Part shown: positions 8,039 through 16,117 of the stretch, piece after piece
Numbering within the stretch: position 1 is the first letter of the stretch
Layout of the letters: each line of letters opens with the position of its first letter
Origin: Streptomyces regalis
GTDB taxonomy: Bacteria; Actinomycetota; Actinomycetes; Streptomycetales; Streptomycetaceae
Length of the DNA stretch: 64,000 nucleotides
Assembly (NCBI RefSeq): GCF_001509475.1
Contig: NZ_LLZG01000301.1
Coordinates: forward strand, 8,508-72,507
Direction of reading: 5' to 3'
Position numbers and translations under genes: made by a program
Notes under the pieces: generated by a model
What the model was told of the DNA's origin: nothing
The model's input: only the letters and a program-made list of their open reading frames with translations
The model's database searches: none

Positions 8039-9151
8039 ATGCCGACATTCGACGTGTACGCCAACGATCCCGGAGACCCTCTCTGGCCGGTGCCGGCGAC
8101 CGGCGCGGCCCGTTTCAGCTGGGAGTACGACGACGGCCGCGACCGGCTGCTGGCCCTGTACCAGAAGGGCAAGGACAAGCAGTGGGACGGGCAGCTCAGG
8201 ATCGACTGGGACCTGGAGGTCGACCCGTGCGACGCGCTCGGTACGCCGGAAGAGGCGATGGCGCTGTACGGGACGCCGTACTGGACGAAGATGAACGAGC
8301 GGGAGAGGGGCGAGCTGCGCAAGCACTACGCCTCCTGGCAGTTCAGCCAGTTTCTGCACGGTGAGCAGGGCGCGATGATCTGTGCGGCGCGGATCGTGGA
8401 GTCGGTGCCCGACATGGACGCGAAGTTCTACTCGGCGACGCAGACGATGGACGAGGCGCGGCATGCCGAGATCTACGGGCGCTTCCTGCACGAGAAGATC
8501 GGGATGGTCTATCCGATCAACGACAACCTTCAGTCGCTGCTGGGGGACACGCTGCGGGACAGCCGCTGGGACATGCCCTACCTCGGAATGCAGGTGTTGA
8601 TCGAGGGGCTTGCCCTGGCCGCCTTCGGGATGATCCGGGACACCACCAAAAAGCCGCTGCCCAAGCAGATACTGGCCTACGTCATGCAGGACGAGGCGCG
8701 ACACGTTGCCTTCGGGCGTATGGCGCTGCGGGACTACTACAAGCAGCTGACCGATGCCGAGCTCCGCGAACGCGAGGAGTTCGTCATCGAGGGCTGCTAT
8801 CTGATGCGCGACCGGCTGCGGGGCGTGGAGGTCCTGGAGAACTTCGGCATTCCGAAGGCCGAGGCGGAGCAGATCAGCGAGCGGTCCGATTTTCTGCAGC
8901 TGTTCCGCCGGCTGCTCTTCTCCCGCATAGTCCCCTGCGTCAAGGACATAGGGCTGTGGGGCGAGCGCCTCCAGCAGGCCTATGTGGACATGGGCGTGTT
9001 CGAGATGGGCGACTCGAATCTGGACCTGCTGATGGCCCAGGACGAGGAGATCGCCGAGAAGCTCGACGCCGAGCGGTTCGCGGTGGAGGAGCGGGAGCGG
9101 GTGGCGGAGGTGGAGGGGGCGATCGAGGAGGGGCAACACCTGGCTGGTTGA
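8039..9151 (+). CDS. Ferritin-like diiron protein
   Basis: A 370-residue protein assuming the ATG at 8039; a GTG at 8024 is an alternative, and neither has a clear RBS, so a leaderless start is possible. The two diiron signatures are TMDEARHAEIYGRFLHEK (about residue 140) and MQDEARHVAFGRMALRDYY (about residue 220), each with an upstream helix Glu. The fold is therefore a ferritin-like oxidase or ribonucleotide-reductase-like helical bundle. Function is unknown. It is transcribed divergently from the AurF-like gene, which suggests a joint redox role. Confidence 0.85.
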   Translation: MPTFDVYANDPGDPLWPVPATGAARFSWEYDDGRDRLLALYQKGKDKQWDGQLRIDWDLEVDPCDALGTPEEAMALYGTPYWTKMNERERGELRKHYASWQFSQFLHGEQGAMICAARIVESVPDMDAKFYSATQTMDEARHAEIYGRFLHEKIGMVYPINDNLQSLLGDTLRDSRWDMPYLGMQVLIEGLALAAFGMIRDTTKKPLPKQILAYVMQDEARHVAFGRMALRDYYKQLTDAELREREEFVIEGCYLMRDRLRGVEVLENFGIPKAEAEQISERSDFLQLFRRLLFSRIVPCVKDIGLWGERLQQAYVDMGVFEMGDSNLDLLMAQDEEIAEKLDAERFAVEERERVAEVEGAIEEGQHLAG

Positions 9152-9232
9152 TCACTCGATCGATGGGCGGATCGGCATATTCGGATGGGTACGCTGGCTG
9201 TGCCAGGCAGACTCCGCCGCATGGGAGTAATC

Positions 9233-9853
9233 ATGAGCGCCGCACGCGAGTACGGGCTGAACGACTATGAGTGGCCCCGTCCGCCCGAAGGCGGCTGGAC
9301 GGCGGACGACCTGGACCGGCTCCCGAATCTTCCTCCGCACACGGAGCTGATCGACGGGAGCCTCGTCTTCGTGAGTCCGCAGACCCGCTTTCACCTGCGT
9401 ACGATCCGGCTTCTGGAGTACGCCCTGCTCAGCCAGGCGCCCGACGCGTACGACGTCGATCGGGAGTTCAGCGTCAAGCTCGACCGGCGCAACCGGCCGG
9501 AGCCCGACGTGCTGGTGTACCGCGCGGACGCTGACACTGGCCCGCACCAGACCTGGCACCACTCCGAGGCCGTCATCCTTGCAGTCGAAGTCGTTTCTGA
9601 GGACTCGGAGGAACGCGATCGAGAGGCCAAGCCGCGCAAGTACGCCGCGGCGGGCATTCCATACTTCTGGCGGGTGGAGGAAGGCAACGACGGTCTGCCC
9701 GTGGTCTACACGTACGAGATCGATCCGGCCACGAACACGTACGTCAGCACCGGCATTCACCATGACCGGCTCAAGCTGACCGTTCCGTTCCCCCTCACCA
9801 TCGACCTCACCGCTGTCAACCGGCGGCCGCCGGTTGCGCCTCCCTCGGGCTGA
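9233..9853 (+). CDS. Uma2-family (DUF820) PD-(D/E)XK-like protein
   Basis: I choose ATG 9233 because GGGAG lies 5 nt upstream; this gives 206 residues. The core shows the restriction-endonuclease-like pattern: PEPDVLVYR (Asp), VILAVEVVSEDSEERDREAK (Glu-x-x-Ser and Lys), then KYAAAGIPYFWRVE. Uma2 proteins are abundant in Streptomyces and cyanobacteria and their cellular role is unresolved. The 3' end overlaps the convergent DUF3291 gene by 38 bp. Confidence 0.88.
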   Translation: MSAAREYGLNDYEWPRPPEGGWTADDLDRLPNLPPHTELIDGSLVFVSPQTRFHLRTIRLLEYALLSQAPDAYDVDREFSVKLDRRNRPEPDVLVYRADADTGPHQTWHHSEAVILAVEVVSEDSEERDREAKPRKYAAAGIPYFWRVEEGNDGLPVVYTYEIDPATNTYVSTGIHHDRLKLTVPFPLTIDLTAVNRRPPVAPPSG

Positions 9854-10307
9854 ACGACGTCCGCAGGGTGAACGCGTACGGCGTCGGGCCGTGGGTGCGC
9901 AGGTGCAGGAGGCGGGACTCCGCCTCCGCGACCGTCGGGCGGTGGCCCACCGGGACCCACCACAGGGTCGTCATCGCCTCTTGCACCCGTTCGAACCACT
10001 CCCGGCGGCGGGCCAGCATCTCGCGGTGACGGCCCTGGTACATGTACGCCGTCAGGGCGTTCGTGTCGCGCCACATCGTCAGGTTGATGATCAGCCACTC
10101 GTCGCCGAAGACGCTCACGTCGGTCGCGTCGCCGGAGTCGTCCTTCAGCCGCCACACGAAGCCGTCGGCGGCCTCGGCGTCGGCGTTCACGGGGTCGAGG
10201 TTGTCGACGAAGTCCTTCAACTGCGGGGAGTCCAGCGGGGCCTTGAGGCGGGCGATGTTGACCTGGGCGAGTTCGTAGGCGGCTTCCGGGGCGGTCGATG
10301 GCGTCAT
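9816..10307 (-). CDS. DUF3291 protein
   Basis: A 163-residue single-domain protein of the DUF3291 family (dimeric alpha-beta barrel-like). Family features seen are YELAQVNIARLKAPLDSP at the N-terminus, ADGFVWRLKDD, VFGDEWLIINLTMWRD and YMYQGRHREMLARRREWFE, plus the terminal WWVPVGHRPTVAEAESRL. It may be a small monooxygenase-like or ligand-binding protein; the function is unknown. It is a single gene converging on the Uma2 gene. Confidence 0.88.
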   Translation of the reverse strand: MTPSTAPEAAYELAQVNIARLKAPLDSPQLKDFVDNLDPVNADAEAADGFVWRLKDDSGDATDVSVFGDEWLIINLTMWRDTNALTAYMYQGRHREMLARRREWFERVQEAMTTLWWVPVGHRPTVAEAESRLLHLRTHGPTPYAFTLRTSFSPREAQPAAAG

Positions 10308-10474
10308 GGACCGAACGATAGGTCGGGCGCGGTCGCAGGCCCAGGGTGCGTCTCAGTACGTGGGCACATGTCCCTCTTTCACAACCGGGAGGGCGTGTGC
10401 GTGAGTACCTGTGTACCGGCGTCTTACGGACGGGAAACCAAGCCCTGACCGGCCCGGCCGTAGCCTCACCGGGC

Positions 10475-12442
10475 ATGACGGGGAAAGTACTGACCACCCT
10501 TCGCTCCATCGTCCGCCGCCCGGCCGGCCTTCCCGGGTGGAACTCCATCCGCGGCCGGATGGCCATCGTGCTGGCCGTTCCGACCTGCCTGCTGCTCACT
10601 CTGATCGGGCTCGGCGTCGCCGACCGGGCCGCCGACTGGTCCGCCGCCCGGGAGACCGAGGCGCATGTCGGGGTGCTGTTGCGGGCGCAGGGACTCGTCC
10701 GGGAGGTGCAGCGCGAACGCGGGCTGACCAACGGGCTGTTGGCGGGTGAGGAGGGGTACCGCGACGACGTCGCCGCGCAGCGCGGCCGTACCGACAAGGC
10801 ACGGGACGCCTTGCGTGCCACGCTCGACGAGGAGAGCGGTGCGCTGCCGGACGCCGCGGTCTCGGCGCTGTGGGCCGCCGACGTGCCCCTCGCCGCCCTC
10901 ACCGAGACCCGCGAGGACATCGACGCCGGCACCGCCGACCGTGCCGCCACCCTGCGGACGTACACCGAGACCGTCACCGCCCTCATCGACGCCGAGTCGG
11001 CCGGTGCCCCGGACGGCGACCGGCGGATCGCGCAGGGCGTGCAGGCGCTCCAGGCCCTCGCCCGGGCCACGGAGGCCGTCGCGCTCGAACGCGGCTCCCT
11101 CAACGGGGTGTTCGCGGCCGGGCGGTTCCGCGCCGGGGAGTACCTCGACTTCACGGAGGTCCGGGCGGCCCGGGTGGCCGCGCTGGGGCAGTTCCGGCAA
11201 CTCGCCGGCGGGGGAGAGGAGGCCGCGCTCGACGACGCCTTCGGTACGACCGCCGCGCGTCGGGTCGTGGGATACGAGGCTCGGGCCGAGCGGGGTGCCG
11301 ACGGGTCCGCTCTCGCCGTGGCCCCCGGCCGCTGGTGGGCCGACATGACGACCCTCGTCGACGACCTGCACGACGTGCAGCGGGCGGTCGGGGACGACGT
11401 CCGGGCGCGCGCCGCCGACGCCGGTTCCGCCGCCACCCGGCAGCTCGGCGGCTTCCTCGCGCTCGGGGCGCTGATCCTCGCCGTGGCCGTCGCGCTCGCC
11501 GTCTTCTCGGCCCGCTCCATCACCCGGCCGCTGGGCGCCCTCGCCGACGAGGCGGACGCCGTCGCCGGGAGCCGGCTGCCCGAGGCCGTCCGGCGGATCC
11601 AGGAGGCCCACCCCGACACGCCGCCCACGCCGCAGTTCGCGCAACCCCGGCCGCCCGGTGGCGCGCGGGAGATCAGCCGCCTGGCCGCCGCCCTGCGCAA
11701 CGTCGAGGACACCGCCGTGGGACTCGCCGCCGAGCAGGCCGTCCTGCGCCGCACCAGCACCGAGTCCCTGGCCAGCCTCGGCCGCCGCAACCAGAGCCTG
11801 CTCAACCGGCAGCTCGGCCTGATCACCACCCTGGAGAGCCAGGAACTCGACCCGGACGCCCTCGCCGAGCTCTTCGAACTCGACCACCTGGCCACCCGGA
11901 TGCGCCGCAACGCCGAGTCCCTGCTGGTACTCGCCGGTGAGGAGTCGCCGGCCCGGTCCTGGAAGGGCACCGTCGCCGTCGCCGACGTGGTGCGGTCGGC
12001 CGTGGCGGAGGTCGAGCAGTACCGGCGGGTGGCCGCCGTCGACATCCAGCAGTGCGGCGTCCGGGGCCACTGTGTCGCCGAACTGTCGCACCTGCTCGCC
12101 GAGTTGGTGGAGAACGCGCTGATGTTCAGCCCGCCCAAGCAGCCCGTCGAGGTCTACGGCTGGCGGGACGGCGGCGAGTACTGCCTGGCCGTCGTGGACC
12201 GGGGGATCGGGATGACCCCGGAGCGCCTGGCCGAGTCCAACGCCGTCCTGTCGGGGAAGGGCGACTCCTTGCACACCGCCCCGACCCGGTTCCTCGGCCA
12301 CCACGTCGTCGGCGCTCTCGCCACCCGCCTCGGCGCCCACGTCGAGCTCCGCCCCACCCAGGGCACGGGCGTCACCGCCTACGTCGCCCTGCCGGCCGTC
12401 CTGATCCAGGAGTCGACGTCAACTGCCGTCGCCCGAGGATGA
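10475..12442 (+). CDS. Orphan CvnA-like sensor histidine kinase with nitrate/nitrite-sensing domain
   Basis: I use ATG 10475 because an upstream in-frame extension has no membrane or domain features; this gives 655 residues. A first membrane helix (MAIVLAVPTCLLLTLIGLGV) is followed by a large NIT-type helical sensor domain (about 55-310), a second helix (FLALGALILAVAVALAVFSA), HAMP, the pseudo-DHp region FELDHLATRMRRNAESLLVL and HATPase_c (ELVENALMFSPPKQ, DRGIGMT, FLGHHVVGALATRLG). It closely parallels the CvnA described above, but no cvnB, C or D follows. Its end overlaps the convergent PBP gene by 24 bp. Confidence 0.9.
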   Translation: MTGKVLTTLRSIVRRPAGLPGWNSIRGRMAIVLAVPTCLLLTLIGLGVADRAADWSAARETEAHVGVLLRAQGLVREVQRERGLTNGLLAGEEGYRDDVAAQRGRTDKARDALRATLDEESGALPDAAVSALWAADVPLAALTETREDIDAGTADRAATLRTYTETVTALIDAESAGAPDGDRRIAQGVQALQALARATEAVALERGSLNGVFAAGRFRAGEYLDFTEVRAARVAALGQFRQLAGGGEEAALDDAFGTTAARRVVGYEARAERGADGSALAVAPGRWWADMTTLVDDLHDVQRAVGDDVRARAADAGSAATRQLGGFLALGALILAVAVALAVFSARSITRPLGALADEADAVAGSRLPEAVRRIQEAHPDTPPTPQFAQPRPPGGAREISRLAAALRNVEDTAVGLAAEQAVLRRTSTESLASLGRRNQSLLNRQLGLITTLESQELDPDALAELFELDHLATRMRRNAESLLVLAGEESPARSWKGTVAVADVVRSAVAEVEQYRRVAAVDIQQCGVRGHCVAELSHLLAELVENALMFSPPKQPVEVYGWRDGGEYCLAVVDRGIGMTPERLAESNAVLSGKGDSLHTAPTRFLGHHVVGALATRLGAHVELRPTQGTGVTAYVALPAVLIQESTSTAVARG

Positions 12443-13894
12443 CTTCAGCACCGCCTTCATCACGGCCCGCGCGATCGGCGCCGCGTCCCCGCCCCCGCTG
12501 ATCTCACCCCGGTCCGCGTCGGCGTCCTCCACCACCACCGCGACCGCGACCTTGGGCTCCAGGTCGCGGTCGCCCTTCGCCCAGGAGACGAACCAGGCGT
12601 ACGGCGTCCCGGAGTTGCCGAGGCCGTGCTGGGCCGTGCCGGTCTTGCCGCCGACCGTCGCACCGGGGATCCAGGCGTTCGTGCCGGTGCCCTCGCGCAC
12701 CGCGTCCGCCATCAGTTGCTTGACCAGTACGGCGGTCGACGGGTGCATGGCCTGCCGCACCGGGCCGGCCCCGCCGGTCGACACCGTGGCGCCGCTCGCC
12801 CGGGTCGTGCGCTCCACCAGATAGGGCGAGCGCACCTTGCCGCCGTTCGCCACGGCCGCCGCGACCATCGCCATCTGCAGTGGGGTGGCCCGGGTGTTGT
12901 ACTGGCCGATCGACGACAGGGCGAGCTGCGCCCGGTCCACCTTCGGGTCGAAGGTGGACTCGGCGACCGAGAAGGGGATCCTCAGGTCGGCGTCGTTGAA
13001 GCCGAAGGCCTGCGCCGTCGCCGCCATCCGCTTCGCCCCCACCCGCACACCCAGCTTGGCGAACACCGTGTTGCACGACCACTCGAACGCCTTCCGCAGC
13101 GGAACGTCCTCGCAGCCCTCGGACTCGTTCGTCAGCGAGGTCCTGGTGCCCGGGAGGCGGTACGGATCCGGGGAGTCGGTCGGCTCGTCCAGGTCCTGGA
13201 CCACACCCGAGTCCAGCGCCGCCGCCGCGGTCAGCACCTTGAAGGTCGAACCCGGCGGATACGTCTTGCGCACCGCCCGGTTGAGCATCGGCTTGTCCGG
13301 GTCGCCGTTCAGCGACTTCCAGGACCGCGCCACGGACGAGCCGTTCCCCGACAGCACGGACGGGTCGTACGACGGGGCGGACACGAGGGCCAGGATCCGC
13401 CCGGTCGCCGGTTCGATCGCCGCCACCGCGCCCTTGCGGCCGGCCAGCCCTTCGTACGCCGCCTCCTGCGCGCCCCGGTGCAGGGTGGTGAGGACGTCGC
13501 CGCCGGGGTTGCGGTCGCGGGCGAGGTCGTTCCACAGCGGGAACGGCGAGAGCAGCGGGTCGGTGCCGGACAGGACGCCGTCCTCGGTGTGCTCCAGGAG
13601 CGACGTGCCGTACACCTGCGAGGCGAAGCCGGTGACGGGGGCGTACATCGGGCCGTTGGCGTAGGTCCGTTCGTAGCGGAGGTGCTCGCCGGTGTCGTGG
13701 GATCCGGTGACCGGTTCGCTGCCGACCAGGATGTCGCCGCGCGGCTGCCCGTAACGGGCGATGGGGGCGCGGCGGTTGGCGATGTTGCCGTCGTAGGAGG
13801 AGGCCTCGAAGACCTGCAGGCGGGTGGCGTTCACGAGCAGCGCGACCAGCAGCAGGGCGCAGAAGAACGCGGCATGGCGGATGTGCCGGGTCAT
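12419..13894 (-). CDS. Class B penicillin-binding protein (PbpA/FtsI-like transpeptidase)
   Basis: A 491-residue transpeptidase. An N-terminal membrane anchor (HAAFFCALLLVALLVNA) is followed by a PBP dimer domain and the transpeptidase domain with SxxK as STFK in YPPGSTFKVLT, SxN as SCN in EWSCNTVFAKLG, and KTG in VGGKTGTAQHG. It cross-links peptidoglycan outside the membrane, working with the RodA/FtsW glycosyltransferase encoded immediately upstream. The start ATG overlaps the rodA-like stop (ATGA). The pair resembles the accessory RodA/PBP pairs that Streptomyces keeps in addition to its division FtsW/FtsI. Confidence 0.93.
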   Translation of the reverse strand: MTRHIRHAAFFCALLLVALLVNATRLQVFEASSYDGNIANRRAPIARYGQPRGDILVGSEPVTGSHDTGEHLRYERTYANGPMYAPVTGFASQVYGTSLLEHTEDGVLSGTDPLLSPFPLWNDLARDRNPGGDVLTTLHRGAQEAAYEGLAGRKGAVAAIEPATGRILALVSAPSYDPSVLSGNGSSVARSWKSLNGDPDKPMLNRAVRKTYPPGSTFKVLTAAAALDSGVVQDLDEPTDSPDPYRLPGTRTSLTNESEGCEDVPLRKAFEWSCNTVFAKLGVRVGAKRMAATAQAFGFNDADLRIPFSVAESTFDPKVDRAQLALSSIGQYNTRATPLQMAMVAAAVANGGKVRSPYLVERTTRASGATVSTGGAGPVRQAMHPSTAVLVKQLMADAVREGTGTNAWIPGATVGGKTGTAQHGLGNSGTPYAWFVSWAKGDRDLEPKVAVAVVVEDADADRGEISGGGDAAPIARAVMKAVLKSSSGDGS

Positions 13895-15273
13895 CGGACG
13901 GCCTCCTCGCCCTGGGGAACGCCGAGCCGGCTGCGCGACCTGTCGCTCACCCGGATCAGCAGCGCCACCATCGCCCAGTTGGTGACCACCGAGGAACCGC
14001 CCTGCGCCAGGAACGGCATCGCCATGCCCGTCAGCGGGATCAGGCCCGTCACCCCGCCCGCGATCACGAACACCTGGAGCGCCAGGATCGAGGCGAGCCC
14101 CACCGCGAGCAGCCGGCCGAAGGGGTCCCGCAGGGCGAGGCCCGCCCGGTAGCCGCGCTCCACCAGCAGGCCGTAGAGGAGGAAGATCGCCGACAGGCCC
14201 GCCAGGCCCAGCTCCTCCCCGGCCGTCGCCAGGATGAAGTCCGACTTGGCCGCGAAGCCGATCAGGATCGAGTGGCCGAGGCCCAGTCCCGTGCCGAGCA
14301 TGCCGCCCGCCGCGAAGGCGAACAGCGACTGGGACAGCTGGTTGGGGCCCTGACCGGCGTCGATCGACGCGAACGGGTGCTGCCAGTCCTCGACCCTGCT
14401 GTGCACATGCGGCTCCAGCTGGCCGACGGCCACCGCGCCGAGCGCCGCGAGCAGCAGGCCGAGCGCGATCCAGCCGGTGCGGCCGGTGGCGACGTAGAGC
14501 AGGACCACGAACAGGCCGAAGAACAGCAGGGATGTGCCCAGGTCGCGTTCGAGGACGAGCACGCCCACGCTCAGCAGCCAGATGGCGACGATCGGGCCGA
14601 GGACGCGCCCGGTGGGCAGTTGCAGCCGGTCGATCCCGAGCACACGGCGGCCCGTGTACGCCAGCGCGCTGCGGTTCGCGGCCAGGTACGCCGCGAAGAA
14701 CACCGCGAGCAGCACCTTCGCGAACTCGCCGGGCTGGATGGAGAATCCGGCGATCCGGATCCAGATGCGGGCGCCGTTCACGGACGGGAAGAAGATCGGC
14801 AGGGTGAGCAGCACGAGAGCGGCGACGACACAGACGTACGAGTAGCGCTGGAGCACCCGATGGTCGCGCAGCAGGAGCACGACCACGATGAACAGCGCCA
14901 CCCCCAGCGTGGACCACACGAGTTGGGCGGGCGCCGCCCGGTCGCCCGGTGTCTCCAGGTCGAGCCGGTAGATCAGGACCAGGCCGAGGCCGTTGAGCAG
15001 CACGCCGATCGGCAGCAGCACCGGGTCGGCGCAGGGGGCGCGCAGGCGCACCGCCAGATGAGCGACCAACGCGAGGACGCCGAGCCCGGCGCCGTAACCG
15101 GCGGCACCGGGCGGGACGGTGCCGCTCTTGGCGAGGCCGACCGCGCAGTAGCCGTACACGGAGAGCAGGACGGCCACGACGATGAGGGCCAGTTCGATGC
15201 CACGGCGCCGGGGGAGCGGTACGGCGGGTGCGGGCGTGTCCGCTGCCACCAGGGTGGTTCCGGCCTTGGTCAT
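13891..15273 (-). CDS. RodA/FtsW/SpoVE-family peptidoglycan glycosyltransferase
   Basis: A 460-residue polytopic membrane protein with about ten transmembrane helices. SEDS-family signatures include RIWIRIAGFSIQPGEFAKVL, the helix-rich ERDLGTSLLFFGLFVVLLYV, and the C-terminal GLIPLTGMAMPFLAQGGSS. SEDS proteins polymerise lipid II and pair with a class B PBP, here encoded downstream with a 4-bp overlap. The N-terminal 20 residues are cytoplasmic and Pro-rich. No strong RBS precedes the ATG. Confidence 0.93.
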   Translation of the reverse strand: MTKAGTTLVAADTPAPAVPLPRRRGIELALIVVAVLLSVYGYCAVGLAKSGTVPPGAAGYGAGLGVLALVAHLAVRLRAPCADPVLLPIGVLLNGLGLVLIYRLDLETPGDRAAPAQLVWSTLGVALFIVVVLLLRDHRVLQRYSYVCVVAALVLLTLPIFFPSVNGARIWIRIAGFSIQPGEFAKVLLAVFFAAYLAANRSALAYTGRRVLGIDRLQLPTGRVLGPIVAIWLLSVGVLVLERDLGTSLLFFGLFVVLLYVATGRTGWIALGLLLAALGAVAVGQLEPHVHSRVEDWQHPFASIDAGQGPNQLSQSLFAFAAGGMLGTGLGLGHSILIGFAAKSDFILATAGEELGLAGLSAIFLLYGLLVERGYRAGLALRDPFGRLLAVGLASILALQVFVIAGGVTGLIPLTGMAMPFLAQGGSSVVTNWAMVALLIRVSDRSRSRLGVPQGEEAVR

Positions 15274-15316
15274 GCCCGGAACTTACCCAAATAGTCCGTC
15301 TTGTGTGCCTTACGGC

Positions 15317-15739
15317 TCAGCACCAGCGCGGCGCGGCCCCGATGTTGTCGATGTACCGGGCCGCCCCCCAGGCCCAGGTGCCGTCCGCGAGCAGATACCA
15401 CAGGGGGTTGCCCTGGATCGGCTGGCCCGGCGTCTTGCAGAAGATTCTGACGATGTCGCCCCGGTGGGCGACCCGGATCACCTGGCTGCCCCGGTTGGGC
15501 GCACTGCGCAGCAGCAGGGTGCTCGCGGTGACGCGCCCCGTGGTGAAGCGTCGGCCGTCGTTGCCCGAGCCGCCCCAGCCCCCCTCGGGGTCAGGTCCCG
15601 TCCCGCCCAAGTCCTCCTGGGACTCGCTCGAAGTCCCCTGGGCCTCCCAGTCGTCGTCGGCGACGGCAGGCGTGGCGGCGGCCGCGAGGGCGAGAGCGCC
15701 GGCGGCTATGGATATGGCGAAGCGGGAGCGCAGGGCCAT
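15317..15739 (-). CDS. Secreted SH3-like domain protein
   Basis: A 140-residue exported protein. The signal peptide (residues of about 1-27, hydrophobic core AISIAAGALALAAAATPAVA) is followed by an acidic Gly-rich linker and a bacterial SH3-like domain (TASTLLLRSAPNRGSQVIRV, HRGDIVRIFC, DGTWAWGAARYIDNIG). The two Cys residues (IFCKT and the terminal RWC) may form a disulfide. The ATG has a strong RBS (GGAGG, 5-nt spacing). Such domains usually bind peptidoglycan or peptides at the cell wall. The role is unknown. Confidence 0.85.
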   Translation of the reverse strand: MALRSRFAISIAAGALALAAAATPAVADDDWEAQGTSSESQEDLGGTGPDPEGGWGGSGNDGRRFTTGRVTASTLLLRSAPNRGSQVIRVAHRGDIVRIFCKTPGQPIQGNPLWYLLADGTWAWGAARYIDNIGAAPRWC

Positions 15740-15834
15740 GGGGTACCTCCAGGAGAGGGGTGACGAACCTGACTAATCGCCACATTAAGAGCGCATCGGC
15801 GGGGTCGCGCGCCAAGCTGGACCATAGGAGCGCA

Positions 15835-15930
15835 GCGCCCCGTAGGGGCGCACGCTCAGGGGCGCGGGGCAGCGTCGATATGCGGCTCCGCCGCGTGGGC
15901 GCGACAAACCCCCACAACCCGCAGCCGACA
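15835..15930. repeat. Dispersed genomic repeat, copy B, with adjoining hairpin
   Basis: The core (15857-15930) reads AGGGGCGCGGGGCAGCGTCG, then ATATGCGGCTCCGCCGCGTG, then GGCGCGACAAACCCCCACAA. A perfect hairpin, GCGCCCC-GTA-GGGGCGC, sits just upstream at 15835-15851. With the adjacent MITE-like element it fills the 366-bp gene-free interval between the SH3 gene and the histidine kinase gene; I see no coding sequence there. Confidence 0.8.
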
Positions 15931-15954
15931 ACAGCCGGTGGACCCGAGCTCTTA

Positions 15955-16117
15955 GGGCCCTTCTGATGGATCTCCGCGGCGTCGCGACGCCCGGCACGCA
16001 CGCTCGCCGCACGGCGTGAAGGGCCAGGTGGCTCCGCCACATGACCCTCCACGCCGCACGCCGATCGCACGCACCGAACGCCGCTCCTTCTTCCACGGAG
16101 ATCCATCAGAAGGGCCC
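15955..16117. mobile_element. MITE-like element 1 (163 bp, 22-bp perfect terminal inverted repeats)
   Basis: The ends are perfect 22-bp inverted repeats: GGGCCCTTCTGATGGATCTC-CG at 15955 and its complement ending at 16117. The interior is a structured core shared with element 2, including CAGGTGGCTCCGCCACATGA and GCACGCACCGAACGCCGCT. There is no ORF. The size, terminal repeats and shared core fit a non-autonomous miniature transposable element. No clear target duplication is visible. The right end overlaps the 3' end of the histidine kinase gene and supplies its stop codon. Confidence 0.75.
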
